Made by a program: the position numbers and the translations under genes. A DNA stretch of 64,000 bases from Mitsuaria chitosanitabida ATCC BAA-476 = NBRC 102408 (lineage in GTDB: Bacteria; Pseudomonadota; Gammaproteobacteria; Burkholderiales; Burkholderiaceae_C), in assembly GCF_001598255.1 (NCBI RefSeq), contig NZ_BCYP01000039.1, positions 1 to 64,000 of the forward strand, in the 5' to 3' direction. Each line of letters begins with the position of its first letter. Positions within the stretch are counted from its first letter, which is position 1. Shown piece by piece: positions 41,334 through 49,548 of the stretch. The notes beneath the pieces were generated by a model. It did no database searches. It was not told where the DNA came from and saw only the letters and a list, made by a program, of their open reading frames with translations.

Positions 41334-42575
41334 ATGAACGACCTTGCGACCTTCCTGCAGTTCAGCGCCTGGCCTCCGCGGCCCGACTGGCTGTTCTGGG
41401 CCTCGCTCACGATGGTGGCCGCCGGCCTGCTCGGCGAGTTCGTCAACCGTCGCCTGGGCCTGCCCCGCGTCGTCGGCTACAGCGTGATCGGCATGGTGCT
41501 GGCCGCGATGGGCCACGGCATCTTCGCCAACGGCGCGCTCGACGCGCGGCTGCGTCTGGTGGTGGACCTGGCGCTGGCGCTGCTGCTGTTCGAGATGGGC
41601 TCGCGCGTGAACCTGCGCTGGCTGCGTCACAACAAGGCCCTGCTGGCCGCGAGCGCGGCCGAGGCCACGCTGAGCTTCGTCGCCGTCGGCTACGGCCTGA
41701 CGCTGCTGGGCGTGAGCCCGCTGCTCGCCATCAGCTGCGCGGTGCTGACCACCGCGGCCAGCGCGGCGGTGATCGGGCGCGTCGGCGCCGAGCTGCGCGC
41801 GGCCGGACAGGTCAGCGAGCGCATGCTGGCGATGGCCTCGCTCAACACGATCTACGGCGTGCTCGCGCACAAGCTGCTGCTGGGCTGGCTGCAGCTGGAC
41901 ACGAAAGGCGACTGGCTGGAAGCCGTCGCGCAGCCGCTGTACGCGTTCATCGGCTCGATCATCGTGGCCTTCCTGCTGGCGCGTCTGACCGCGTGGCTGA
42001 TGCGGCGCCTGGACCTGCGCAACGAGAACTCGGTGCTGATGCTGCTGGGCCTGGTGCTGGTGGCGCTGAGCACCGCCCGCGTGCTCAACCTGTCGACGCT
42101 GCTGGTGCCGCTGCTGGCCGGCATGATCCTGCGCAACACGACCGAGCGTCCCTGGGTCTGGCCGCGCCACTTCGGCACCGCCGGCGGGGTGCTGGTGCTG
42201 ATGCTGTTCGTCGCGGTCGGTTCCGCGTGGACGCTGCAGGCGCTGGCCTCGGGCGCGGTGCTGGCCCTGGCGCTGCTGCTACTGCGCCTGCTGGCCAAGT
42301 CGCTGGCGCTGGTCGGCACGGCCCGCATCAGCGGCATCGACGCGCGCCAGGGCATCGCGCTGGCGGTCTGCCTGAGCCCGGTGTCGGGCACGATGCTGGT
42401 GCTGTTCTCCGAGATGCAGGCGCACCACCCCGCCATCGCGGCGCAGCTGGCGCCGGTCATCCTGTCCACGATCGCATTGATGGAGCTGATCGGGCCGATC
42501 GCCGTGCAATGGGGCTTGCGCCTCGCGGGCGAGCATCAACCGCATGAAACGCCGGCACGGGAGGCCAAGCGATGA
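41334..42575 (+). CDS. Kef/CPA2-type cation-proton antiporter
   Basis: 413 aa with about twelve hydrophobic segments, no Rossmann (TrkA-N) domain. [20 protein letters not shown] is the typical CPA2 start; [17 protein letters not shown] follows. It could move K+ or Na+ in exchange for protons. The gene overlaps ybdK by four bases (ATGA), so both are coupled. The purine-rich GAGGAG is 14 bases before the ATG; TTG at 41331 is an alternative start. Confidence 0.9.
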   Translation: MNDLATFLQFSAWPPRPDWLFWASLTMVAAGLLGEFVNRRLGLPRVVGYSVIGMVLAAMGHGIFANGALDARLRLVVDLALALLLFEMGSRVNLRWLRHNKALLAASAAEATLSFVAVGYGLTLLGVSPLLAISCAVLTTAASAAVIGRVGAELRAAGQVSERMLAMASLNTIYGVLAHKLLLGWLQLDTKGDWLEAVAQPLYAFIGSIIVAFLLARLTAWLMRRLDLRNENSVLMLLGLVLVALSTARVLNLSTLLVPLLAGMILRNTTERPWVWPRHFGTAGGVLVLMLFVAVGSAWTLQALASGAVLALALLLLRLLAKSLALVGTARISGIDARQGIALAVCLSPVSGTMLVLFSEMQAHHPAIAAQLAPVILSTIALMELIGPIAVQWGLRLAGEHQPHETPAREAKR

Positions 42576-43705
42576 GTCTGGAAGCCTTTGCCACCTCGAA
42601 GCCGCTGACGATGGGCGTGGAGCTGGAGCTCCAGATCGTCAACCGCAACGACTACGACCTGATGCCGGGCTCCAAGGACCTGCTGCGCCTGATGGCCGGC
42701 GAGACCGTGCCCGGCGACGTGACGCCCGAGATCACCGACAGCATGATCGAGCTCTGCACCAACGTGTGCACGAGCTACGAGCAGGTGCTGGAGCAGCTGA
42801 CCATCACGCGCGACGCGCTGGTGCGCTCGGCCGACAAGCTCAACCTGGGCCTGTCGGGCGGCGGCACCCACCCGTACCAGCACTGGAGCAAGCAGCGCAT
42901 CTTCGACAAGCCCCGCTTCCAGGAGATCTCCGGCCTGTACGGCTACCTGAGCAAGCAGTTCACCGTGTTCGGCCAGCACGTGCACATCGGCTGCGAAGGC
43001 CCGGACCACGCGCTGCGCCTGCTGCACGGCCTGTCGCGCTTCATCCCGCATCTGATCGCGCTGTCGGCGTCCTCGCCCTATGTGCAGGGTAACGACACGG
43101 GCTTCCATTCGGCGCGGCTGAACTCGGTGTTCGCCTTCCCGCTGTCGGGGCGCGCGCCCTTCGTGCTGACCTGGGACGACTTCCTGGTGTTCTTCGAGAA
43201 GATGACGCACACCGGCGTCGTGAAGAGCATGAAGGACTTCTACTGGGACATCCGCCCCAAGCCGGAGTACGGGACCATCGAGGTCCGCGTGCTGGACACG
43301 CCGCTGACGATCGAGAAGGCCTCCGCGCTCGCGGCGCTGATCCAGTGCCTGGCGCGCTGGATCTCGCACGACCAGCCCTTCGCGCTGGCCGAGGACGACT
43401 ATCTGCCCTACACCTTCAACCGCTTCCAGGCCTGCCGCTTCGGCCTCGACGGGACCTTCGTCGATCCCAAGACGGGGGAGCACCGCAGCCTGCGCGAGGA
43501 CCTGAACGTCACGCTGCACGCGCTGGAGCCGCACGCGGTGGCGTTGCGGGCCGAGCCGGCGCTGCGTTTCGTCCGCGAGGAGATGCGCTGGCAGGGCAAC
43601 GACGCGACCTGGGCGCGCGGCGTGGTGGAGCGGGAGCAGCTGCTCAACGAGCTGGTGCGCCAGCAATGCGAGCGCTGGGCGGGCCGTCCGGCCGCGTCGC
43701 GCTGA
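42572..43705 (+). CDS. ybdK: YbdK-type carboxylate-amine ligase (glutamate-cysteine ligase 2 family)
   Basis: 377 aa. The family start [30 protein letters not shown] and [19 protein letters not shown] carry the conserved ligase residues. YbdK has weak gamma-glutamyl-cysteine ligase activity in E. coli; the physiological substrate is uncertain. Coupling with a Kef-like antiporter is suggestive, since Kef systems in other bacteria are gated by glutathione and its adducts. Confidence 0.92.
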   Translation: MSLEAFATSKPLTMGVELELQIVNRNDYDLMPGSKDLLRLMAGETVPGDVTPEITDSMIELCTNVCTSYEQVLEQLTITRDALVRSADKLNLGLSGGGTHPYQHWSKQRIFDKPRFQEISGLYGYLSKQFTVFGQHVHIGCEGPDHALRLLHGLSRFIPHLIALSASSPYVQGNDTGFHSARLNSVFAFPLSGRAPFVLTWDDFLVFFEKMTHTGVVKSMKDFYWDIRPKPEYGTIEVRVLDTPLTIEKASALAALIQCLARWISHDQPFALAEDDYLPYTFNRFQACRFGLDGTFVDPKTGEHRSLREDLNVTLHALEPHAVALRAEPALRFVREEMRWQGNDATWARGVVEREQLLNELVRQQCERWAGRPAASR

Positions 43706-43710
43706 GCGCG

Positions 43711-43737
43711 GGCGCCGGGCCGTGAACGCCCGGCGTC
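43711..43737. terminator. Bidirectional hairpin between ybdK and a VOC gene
   Basis: A perfect 8-bp stem CGCCGGGC/GCCCGGCG, extendable by two pairs, with a 7-base loop, in the 30-base gap between two convergent genes. No T-run. Confidence 0.5.
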
Positions 43738-44107
43738 ACGCCTCGTCCGCGCCGATCCGCCACAGCACGCCGGAGGGATCGAAGACGAGGAAGTCCCGCA
43801 TGCCCCAGGGCTGCGACTCGATCTCGGTGACGCGCACGCCGTACTTCTCGGCGATGCCGCTGTCCACGACCCGCTGACGCCAGGCGTCCACGTCCTCGAC
43901 CACCATGTGCATCATGAAGTTGGAGGCGAACGACGGTTGATTGAAGTCCTGCAGCAGGAAGCAGACTTGATCGTCGAAGTGGAAGTACGCGAGTTCGCCC
44001 TCGGACCAGTCCATCGTGAAACCGAAGTCCTGATAGAACTGCCTGGACCGCTCGAAGTCCGTCGCGGGGACGAACGCGCGAAGTTCCGAGACGCGGAGAT
44101 TGCTCAT
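43736..44107 (-). CDS. VOC family protein
   Basis: 123-aa single VOC domain: AFVPATDFERSRQFYQDFGF at the start, DFLVFDPSGVLWRIGADEA at the end. The metal ligands of active glyoxalases are only partly present, so a binding/resistance function is as likely as catalysis. Monocistronic. Confidence 0.85.
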   Translation of the reverse strand: MSNLRVSELRAFVPATDFERSRQFYQDFGFTMDWSEGELAYFHFDDQVCFLLQDFNQPSFASNFMMHMVVEDVDAWRQRVVDSGIAEKYGVRVTEIESQPWGMRDFLVFDPSGVLWRIGADEA

Positions 44108-44182
44108 CAGCTGCCTTTCAGGTCGAGGATGCGGGGCCTCGCAGCATAGAGGCCATGAGCCCTCGTCAGCCGGCCTGTCACC

Positions 44183-45421
44183 TCATTCGATCGCGCCGGC
44201 GCTGAGCGCCGGTTGGCGCCCCATCCGCGTGACCCGCCTCGTCGATTCGGTGAGCAGCCCGCCCTCCTCCAGCGCTTCCTTGATGCCGAACTCCTCGAGC
44301 GCGTAGGAGCCGTGGACGGAGCGCCAGAGGAATCCCTTGTCCTTCAGCGTCTCCAGCGCCTGGCGCACGCTCGCCAAGTCGATGGCTTCCGCGCTGGCGT
44401 TGCCATCGTCGACCTCGATGACCATCCGATAGGTCTCCATCGTCCGGGTCCAGAAGGGCACGAAGTTCTGACCTTGCGCGGCCATCACGCGCAACACGGC
44501 CGACTCCAGCGGGCTGAGCAGCCCCACCTGGCCCAGCAGGTTGTGGACACGCGCCCTTGCCCTCGCCTCGACCACCTGGGCGAACACCTCATGTGCATGG
44601 CCCGGCGTCCAGTCCTTGCGACGCTCCAGTGCCATCAGGCCGGCGTGCATCCACTCCGGTCGATGGCCGGCACGCTCGAAGATCGGCGCCAGCCCGTCGA
44701 CGGTCAACGCGGCCGATGCCGGGGCCAGGCCGCAGATCCAGTCCAGGTAGTCGACGCCCAGCGGCGGGAACTCCTGCATGGGCGCGCAGAAGAAGGCCTG
44801 GTCCTTCCAGTCCACGAGCACCGCCAGCTTGTCGCGACTCGATCCCGTGGCCACGATCCGCAAGCCGTGATGCGGGCCCATGTTGAGCTGGTCCCGCGCG
44901 GCCTTGAGCGCGTACATCACGTCGATGCCCTGCGGCGTGGCTTGCGCGTGATGCGCCTCGTCGATGATCAGCACGATCATGCGTCGCGTCTCGTCGGACA
45001 GCGCCGCCAAGGCGTCGGCAAGAAACACGTCGCCGCCCAAGCCCACCCGGTCCATGGAGAAGGCCAGCCCTCCCACGGCGACCCGCTCCAAGCCGGACAG
45101 CCGGGCGAGGCGCACGACCACACCGTCGTGCCTCTCCAGCTCCGCGCGGATGGCCTGCGTGATCACGAGGGCCGGATCCTTTGCCCGCTCCTTCCACAGG
45201 TCGGCATAGATGACGATGGCGTCACGCCTCAGCAGCTCGGGTTCGAGGTCGTAGCGGAGGAAGGTCGACTTCCCGGTTCGACGGCGTGCGGAGAGAAAGA
45301 GGCCGGAGCTGGCCGGTGCCAGACGGTCATCGAGGACGAAGGTCGCCAGCTCTTCCGCCAGCGAGGTGCGATGAAAGATCTCCACGGGACTTCTCCAGAC
45401 AAGGTCGAAAGAGAAGGCCAT
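44183..45421 (-). CDS. AAA/STAND-like ATPase with C-terminal winged-helix region
   Basis: About 412 aa from MAFSFDLVWR. Walker A reads ARRRTGKST (45-53), with Ala in place of the first Gly; Walker B is MIVLIIDEAHHA (Asp154, Glu155). The end (SPLESAVLRVMAAQG...VRQALETLKDKGFLWRSV) looks like a winged helix. The overall plan recalls bacterial Orc1/Cdc6-like or archaeal-ATPase proteins of unknown job. A start at 45472 would add 17 residues. GC is slightly lower than neighbouring genes. I cannot assign a function. Confidence 0.8.
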   Translation of the reverse strand: MAFSFDLVWRSPVEIFHRTSLAEELATFVLDDRLAPASSGLFLSARRRTGKSTFLRYDLEPELLRRDAIVIYADLWKERAKDPALVITQAIRAELERHDGVVVRLARLSGLERVAVGGLAFSMDRVGLGGDVFLADALAALSDETRRMIVLIIDEAHHAQATPQGIDVMYALKAARDQLNMGPHHGLRIVATGSSRDKLAVLVDWKDQAFFCAPMQEFPPLGVDYLDWICGLAPASAALTVDGLAPIFERAGHRPEWMHAGLMALERRKDWTPGHAHEVFAQVVEARARARVHNLLGQVGLLSPLESAVLRVMAAQGQNFVPFWTRTMETYRMVIEVDDGNASAEAIDLASVRQALETLKDKGFLWRSVHGSYALEEFGIKEALEEGGLLTESTRRVTRMGRQPALSAGAIE

Positions 45422-45493
45422 CGTGCAGCCGATCGCTCGGCGGATCCATGACTCAAAGTGCTGCCCCACCATCAAGGGGAGCGAAGGGGGTGT

Positions 45494-45517
45494 GGCCTTC
45501 CCCAAAGGGGTCAGGCC
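45494..45517 (-). terminator. Imperfect hairpin after murU
   Basis: GGCCT-T-CCCC-AAA-GGGG-TC-AGGCC: nine pairs with an asymmetric bulge, 15 bases beyond the murU stop. Confidence 0.35.
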
Positions 45518-45532
45518 TTGCCGCACCCGGCC

Positions 45533-46225
45533 TCAACGCACCGCGTTGAGCTCCTCCAGCTGGTCCACCGACCCCACGTTCACCCAGGGCCCTTCGTAGA
45601 TCTCCGCGCTGACCGCGCGGGCTGCGATCGCACGATCCAGCGCCACCCGGATGCGCTCATGCACGCCCGGCTTCACGCCGTCGAAGAACGCGCGCTTGTA
45701 CAGCCCGATGTTGCTGTAGACCTGCTTGTCGCCATCGAGGGTCGCGAAGCCCTCGGCGTCGATCCCGAAATCCCCGGCCGGATGCCGCGGCTGCTTGGGC
45801 ACGAACCACAGATGCGCCAGCAGCGCGCTCTCGGCGAAGGTCTTCGCCTGCGCCATATCGAACACGAACTCCGGCATGAAGATGTCCGCCGAGACCGCCC
45901 AGAACGCGTCGTCGCCGTCGGCGCACAGCAAATCCAGCGCGGTCGCGATGCCGCCGCCCGTCTCCAGCGCCTGGCCGAATCGCTCGCCCTCGTGGCTGTA
46001 ATGCAGCCGCACGCCGAAGCGCGATCCATCGCCCAGCGTCGCCTCGAACTGCTCGTGCAGCCAGGCCGTGTTGATCACGATGTCCCGGACCCCGGCGCGC
46101 GCGAAGGCCTCGATGTGCCACTCGATCAGCGGCTTGCCGCGCACCTTCAGCAGCGGCTTGGGCGTGTGGTCGGTCAACGGCCGCATGCGCTCGCCGCGCC
46201 CGGCCGCGAGGATCATGGCTCGCAT
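45533..46225 (-). CDS. murU: N-acetylmuramate-1-phosphate uridylyltransferase-type nucleotidyltransferase
   Basis: 230 aa. The N-terminal motif LAAGRGERMRPLTDHTPKPLL is the sugar-nucleotidyltransferase signature; the metal-binding Asp is in WAVSADIF. In Pseudomonas and many betaproteobacteria MurU works in the MurNAc recycling pathway with the kinase AmgK. Here no kinase is adjacent. The ATG at 46225 is preferred over a TTG three bases upstream. It could also be a related sugar-1-phosphate nucleotidyltransferase. Confidence 0.82.
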   Translation of the reverse strand: MRAMILAAGRGERMRPLTDHTPKPLLKVRGKPLIEWHIEAFARAGVRDIVINTAWLHEQFEATLGDGSRFGVRLHYSHEGERFGQALETGGGIATALDLLCADGDDAFWAVSADIFMPEFVFDMAQAKTFAESALLAHLWFVPKQPRHPAGDFGIDAEGFATLDGDKQVYSNIGLYKRAFFDGVKPGVHERIRVALDRAIAARAVSAEIYEGPWVNVGSVDQLEELNAVR

Positions 46226-46305
46226 CAATCAGGTCCTGAGATAAGGACCGGCAGTTTAGGTCCGCCAACAGGACGCAGCAGGCCCCTTCGCCACAGGCTC
46301 GGTCC

Positions 46306-46426
46306 AGTGACTCCCCGCGGACTCGCTTTGGGATGCGGCGCTAGGCGCGAACCGGAGCCATAGCCCAGCTATGGCGAGGATTCGCAACAACGCGATGCGC
46401 CCAAAGCGAGTTTGCGGGGAGTCACT
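46306..46426. repeat. 121-bp imperfect inverted repeat upstream of tkt
   Basis: Outer arms 46306-46332 and 46400-46426 pair over 27 positions (25 Watson-Crick, two G-T), the arms beginning AGTGACTCCCCGC and ACTCGCTTTGGG. A 7-bp apical stem CCATAGC/GCTATGG with loop CCA is at 46358-46374. The flanks between stems share GCGAA but are otherwise mostly unpaired. The right end overlaps TAGAAT (46426-46431), a likely -10 of tkt. It fills most of the 240-base space between murU and tkt. Confidence 0.85.
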
Positions 46427-46465
46427 AGAATGCCGGGTTTGCCCCAACTCCTGCCCGAGCACACC

Positions 46466-48529
46466 ATGGCCGAAACCGCCGCAGTCGTCGCGTCCACCCC
46501 GAACACCACCCAGATGGCCAACGCCATCCGTGCCCTGGCGATGGACGCCGTCCAGCAGGCCAACTCCGGCCACCCGGGCGCCCCCATGGGCATGGCCGAC
46601 ATCGCCGTCGCGCTGTGGAAGCGCCACCTGCGCCACAACCCGGCCAATCCGCTGTGGGCCGACCGCGACCGTTTCGTGCTGTCCAACGGCCACGGCTCGA
46701 TGCTGATCTACGCCCTGCTGCACCTGACCGGCTACGACCTGCCGATCGAGCAGCTCAAGGCCTTCCGCCAGATGCATTCCAAGACCCCGGGCCACCCGGA
46801 AGTCGGCATCACCCCGGGCGTCGAGACCACCACCGGCCCGCTCGGCCAGGGCGTCACCAACGCCGTCGGCCTGGCCCTGGCGGAAAAGCAGCTGGCCAAG
46901 GAATTCAACCGCGACGGCCACGCCATCGTCGACCACCACACCTACGTGTTCCTGGGAGACGGCTGCCTGATGGAAGGCATCAGCCATGAAGCCTGCTCGC
47001 TGGCCGGCTCCTGGAAGCTGAACAAGCTGATCGCCATCTACGACGACAACGGCATCTCCATCGACGGCCAGGTCGGCCCCTGGTTCGGCGACGACACCGC
47101 CAAGCGCTTCGAGGCCTACGGCTGGAACGTGGTCGGCCCGGTGGACGGCCATGACGTCGACGCCGTGGACGCCGCCATCGCCCTGGCCAAGACCAGCAAG
47201 GACAAGCCCTCGCTGATCATCGCCAAGACCCACATCGGCAAGGGCAGCCCCAACCGCGCCAACACCTCCAAGGCCCACGGCGAGCCCCTGGGCGCCGACG
47301 AGATCAAGCTGACCCGCGAAGCCCTGGGCTGGACCCACGAGCCCTTCGTGCTGCCCGCCGAGGTCTATGCCGACTGGGACGCCAAGGTCGCCGGCGACGG
47401 CTTCGAGAAGGCCTGGGACGACAAGTTCGACGCCTACGCCACGCAATTCCCCGAGCTGGCCGCCGAGTACTCGCGCCGCATCGCCGGCGTGCTGCCGGCC
47501 AACTTCGCGGACGTCGCCGCGCAAGCCGTCATCGGCGCGCACGACAAGGCCGAGACCGTCGCCACCCGCAAGGCCAGCCAGATCGCGCTGGAAGCCTTCA
47601 CCGCCGCCATGCCCGAGCTGCTGGGCGGCTCGGCCGACCTGACCGGCTCCAACCTGACCAACACCAAGAGCACGCCCGCCTTCCGCATCGAGGCGGACGG
47701 CAGCACCAACGGTGGCCGCCACATCAACTACGGCGTGCGTGAGTTCGGCATGGCCGCGATCATGAACGGCGTCGCGCTGCATGGCGGCTTCATCCCCTAC
47801 GGCGGCACCTTCCTCACCTTCAGCGACTACAGCCGCAACGCCATCCGCATGGCCGCGCTGATGAAGCAGCGCGTGATCCACGTGTTCACGCACGACTCCA
47901 TCGGCCTGGGCGAGGACGGTCCGACGCACCAGTCCGTCGAGCACGTCTCCAGCCTGCGTCTGATCCCGGGTCTGGACGTCTGGCGTCCGGCCGACACGGC
48001 GGAAACGGCCGTGGCCTGGACGATGGCCCTGGCCAATGGTCAGCGCCCCAGCGTGCTGGCCCTGAGCCGCCAGAACCTGCCCTACGCCGCCAAGACCGGC
48101 GAGGCCGTGGACGCCATCACCCAGGGCGGCTACGTCCTGAGCGAGCCGGCCGCCGTCGGCCTGAAGAAGAAGGCCCAGGCGGTGATCATCGCCACGGGCT
48201 CGGAAGTGCAGCTGGCGCTGCAGGCCCAGCAGCAGCTGGCCGTGGCCGGCATCGCGGTGCGCGTGGTCTCCATGCCCTGCACGCAGATCTTCGACCGCCA
48301 GGATGCCAAGTACAAGCAGAGCGTTCTGCCGGCGGGTCTGCCGCGCGTGGCCGTCGAGGCCGGCGTGACCGACTACTGGTGGAAGTACGGCGTGTCGGCC
48401 GTCGTCGGCATCGACACCTACGGCGAGTCGGCGCCGGCCAACGTGCTGTTCAAGCACTTCGGCTTCACCGCCGAGAACGTCGCGGACACCGTCAAGGTCG
48501 CGATCGGCGAAGCGCGTCTGAAGCGCTGA
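46466..48529 (+). CDS. tkt: Transketolase
   Basis: 687 aa. Thiamine-diphosphate enzyme of the pentose phosphate/Calvin pathways. [13 protein letters not shown]...(key G-D-G...N) holds the cofactor motif, and [35 protein letters not shown] and [16 protein letters not shown] are all diagnostic. It is transcribed away from murU, behind the inverted repeat. A TTG at 46412 would extend the frame into that repeat and is not supported. A strong terminator follows. Confidence 0.96.
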   Translation: MAETAAVVASTPNTTQMANAIRALAMDAVQQANSGHPGAPMGMADIAVALWKRHLRHNPANPLWADRDRFVLSNGHGSMLIYALLHLTGYDLPIEQLKAFRQMHSKTPGHPEVGITPGVETTTGPLGQGVTNAVGLALAEKQLAKEFNRDGHAIVDHHTYVFLGDGCLMEGISHEACSLAGSWKLNKLIAIYDDNGISIDGQVGPWFGDDTAKRFEAYGWNVVGPVDGHDVDAVDAAIALAKTSKDKPSLIIAKTHIGKGSPNRANTSKAHGEPLGADEIKLTREALGWTHEPFVLPAEVYADWDAKVAGDGFEKAWDDKFDAYATQFPELAAEYSRRIAGVLPANFADVAAQAVIGAHDKAETVATRKASQIALEAFTAAMPELLGGSADLTGSNLTNTKSTPAFRIEADGSTNGGRHINYGVREFGMAAIMNGVALHGGFIPYGGTFLTFSDYSRNAIRMAALMKQRVIHVFTHDSIGLGEDGPTHQSVEHVSSLRLIPGLDVWRPADTAETAVAWTMALANGQRPSVLALSRQNLPYAAKTGEAVDAITQGGYVLSEPAAVGLKKKAQAVIIATGSEVQLALQAQQQLAVAGIAVRVVSMPCTQIFDRQDAKYKQSVLPAGLPRVAVEAGVTDYWWKYGVSAVVGIDTYGESAPANVLFKHFGFTAENVADTVKVAIGEARLKR

Positions 48530-48566
48530 TCGGCATGTGGGCTCGAGGGCCCGCCGCCATCGACGA

Positions 48567-48591
48567 GGGGTGCCCGGGGGCACCCCTTTTT
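48567..48591 (+). terminator. Intrinsic terminator of tkt
   Basis: GGGGTGCC-CGGG-GGCACCCC, a perfect 8-bp stem, followed by five T, about 40 bases after the stop. Confidence 0.9.
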
Positions 48592-48629
48592 CATTTCCGG
48601 AGCCGGCTTGAGCGGCGGCGGCGATCCCA

Positions 48630-48672
48630 AAGACCCTCTCCCCCGCCCTCTCCCGCAAGCGGGCGAGGGAGC
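48630..48672 (-). repeat. Dispersed palindromic repeat, copy 4 (inverse orientation)
   Basis: GACCCTCTCCCCCGCCCTCTCC... then GCAAGCGGGCGAGGG: the same tail-palindrome unit as the others, in reverse orientation, with one stem mismatch. Confidence 0.75.
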
Positions 48673-48711
48673 AAGAGGCGCTCTGGCTTGCACGCAGGGC
48701 GACGACGACCT

Positions 48712-48798
48712 CTCAGCGCATCAGCGCATCAGCGAGTCAGGAGTCAGGAGTCAGCGGGTCCGCGCATCAGCGCGTCAGCGGGTCAACGCGTCAGCGGC
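48712..48798. repeat. Degenerate 8-bp tandem repeat running into the RhtB gene end
   Basis: Eleven or so units of TCAGCGCA and variants (TCAGCGAG, two shortened TCAGGAG, TCAGCGGG, TCCGCGCA, TCAGCGCG, TCAACGCG) head to tail. The last units overlap the 3' end of the RhtB gene; the TGA stop itself lies in a unit. Confidence 0.8.
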
Positions 48799-49400
48799 AG
48801 CGCGGCGCCCATCGCGCCGAAGAGCACGCCGCAGACACGATTGAAGCCGCGGCCCGAGCGCTCCAACCAGGGGCGCACCCGGTGGGCGAGGCTGGCGATC
48901 ACGAACTCGACGAGCGCCTCGATGAGGACGAAGGTCACGGCCAGTTGCGCGAACTGGATCCAGAGGTCGCGCTGCGGGTCGATGAACTGCGGGAGGAAGG
49001 CGCCGTAGAAGAGCAGCACCTTGGGGTTGGAGACCGCCGAGAACAGCCCCTGGCGGAACAGCACGCGGCCGCGGACGTGGGTGTCGGCATCGGCCTGCGC
49101 GGGTCGCAACTGGATGGCGGGGGAGCGCCACAGCTGGATGCCCAGCCAGATCAGGTAGGCGCCACCGGCGATCTTGAGCACCAGCAGCGCGCTCGCGGTC
49201 GTCTGCAGCAGCGCGCCGATGCCCAGCATCGACAGCCCGATCAGCGACATGAAGCCCAAGGCGCCGCCCACGATGGTCCACAGCGTCCGCCGACTGCCGT
49301 GCGACGCGCCATGCGCGAGCACCAGCAGGCTGTTCGGGCCAGGGGTGAGGGACAGGCCGAGGACGGCCAGCAGATAGAGGGTCCAGGTGTGCAGCGCCAT
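48783..49400 (-). CDS. LysE/RhtB-family amino-acid exporter
   Basis: About 205 aa with six hydrophobic segments. The family motif LSLTPGPNSLLVLAHG is intact, and VSNPKVLLFYGAFLPQFID is also typical of RhtB. It exports an amino acid (homoserine/threonine-type or other). The C-terminus (ALPLTR) is encoded by the 8-bp tandem array. An ATG at 49409 would add three residues. A palindromic repeat separates it from the M56 gene. Confidence 0.9.
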   Translation of the reverse strand: MALHTWTLYLLAVLGLSLTPGPNSLLVLAHGASHGSRRTLWTIVGGALGFMSLIGLSMLGIGALLQTTASALLVLKIAGGAYLIWLGIQLWRSPAIQLRPAQADADTHVRGRVLFRQGLFSAVSNPKVLLFYGAFLPQFIDPQRDLWIQFAQLAVTFVLIEALVEFVIASLAHRVRPWLERSGRGFNRVCGVLFGAMGAALPLTR

Positions 49401-49496
49401 AGGGTGCATTCTGGACCAACCCCTCTCCCTCTTCGTGGGCGATGGGAGCCCTGGCGCCAATCTTGTGCCGAACGATCACGCCTGAGCGCCGGCGGC

Positions 49497-49538
49497 CCCC
49501 TCTCCCGCTTGCGGGAGAGGGCGGGGGTGAGGGTCTTC
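49497..49538 (+). repeat. Dispersed palindromic repeat, copy 5
   Basis: CCCTCTCCCGC-TT-GCGGGAGAGGG with the tail CGGGGGTGAGGGTCTTCG, immediately 3' of the M56 peptidase gene (which ends at 49549). It is nearly identical to copy 1. Confidence 0.85.
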
Positions 49539-49548
49539 GCGACGCCCC

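Noticed and set aside
46412-46465. Extension of transketolase into the inverted repeat
   Set aside because: It starts with TTG, adds non-conserved residues and would include the likely promoter.
48712-48798. CRISPR array
   Set aside because: Units are 8 bp and contiguous, without spacers.
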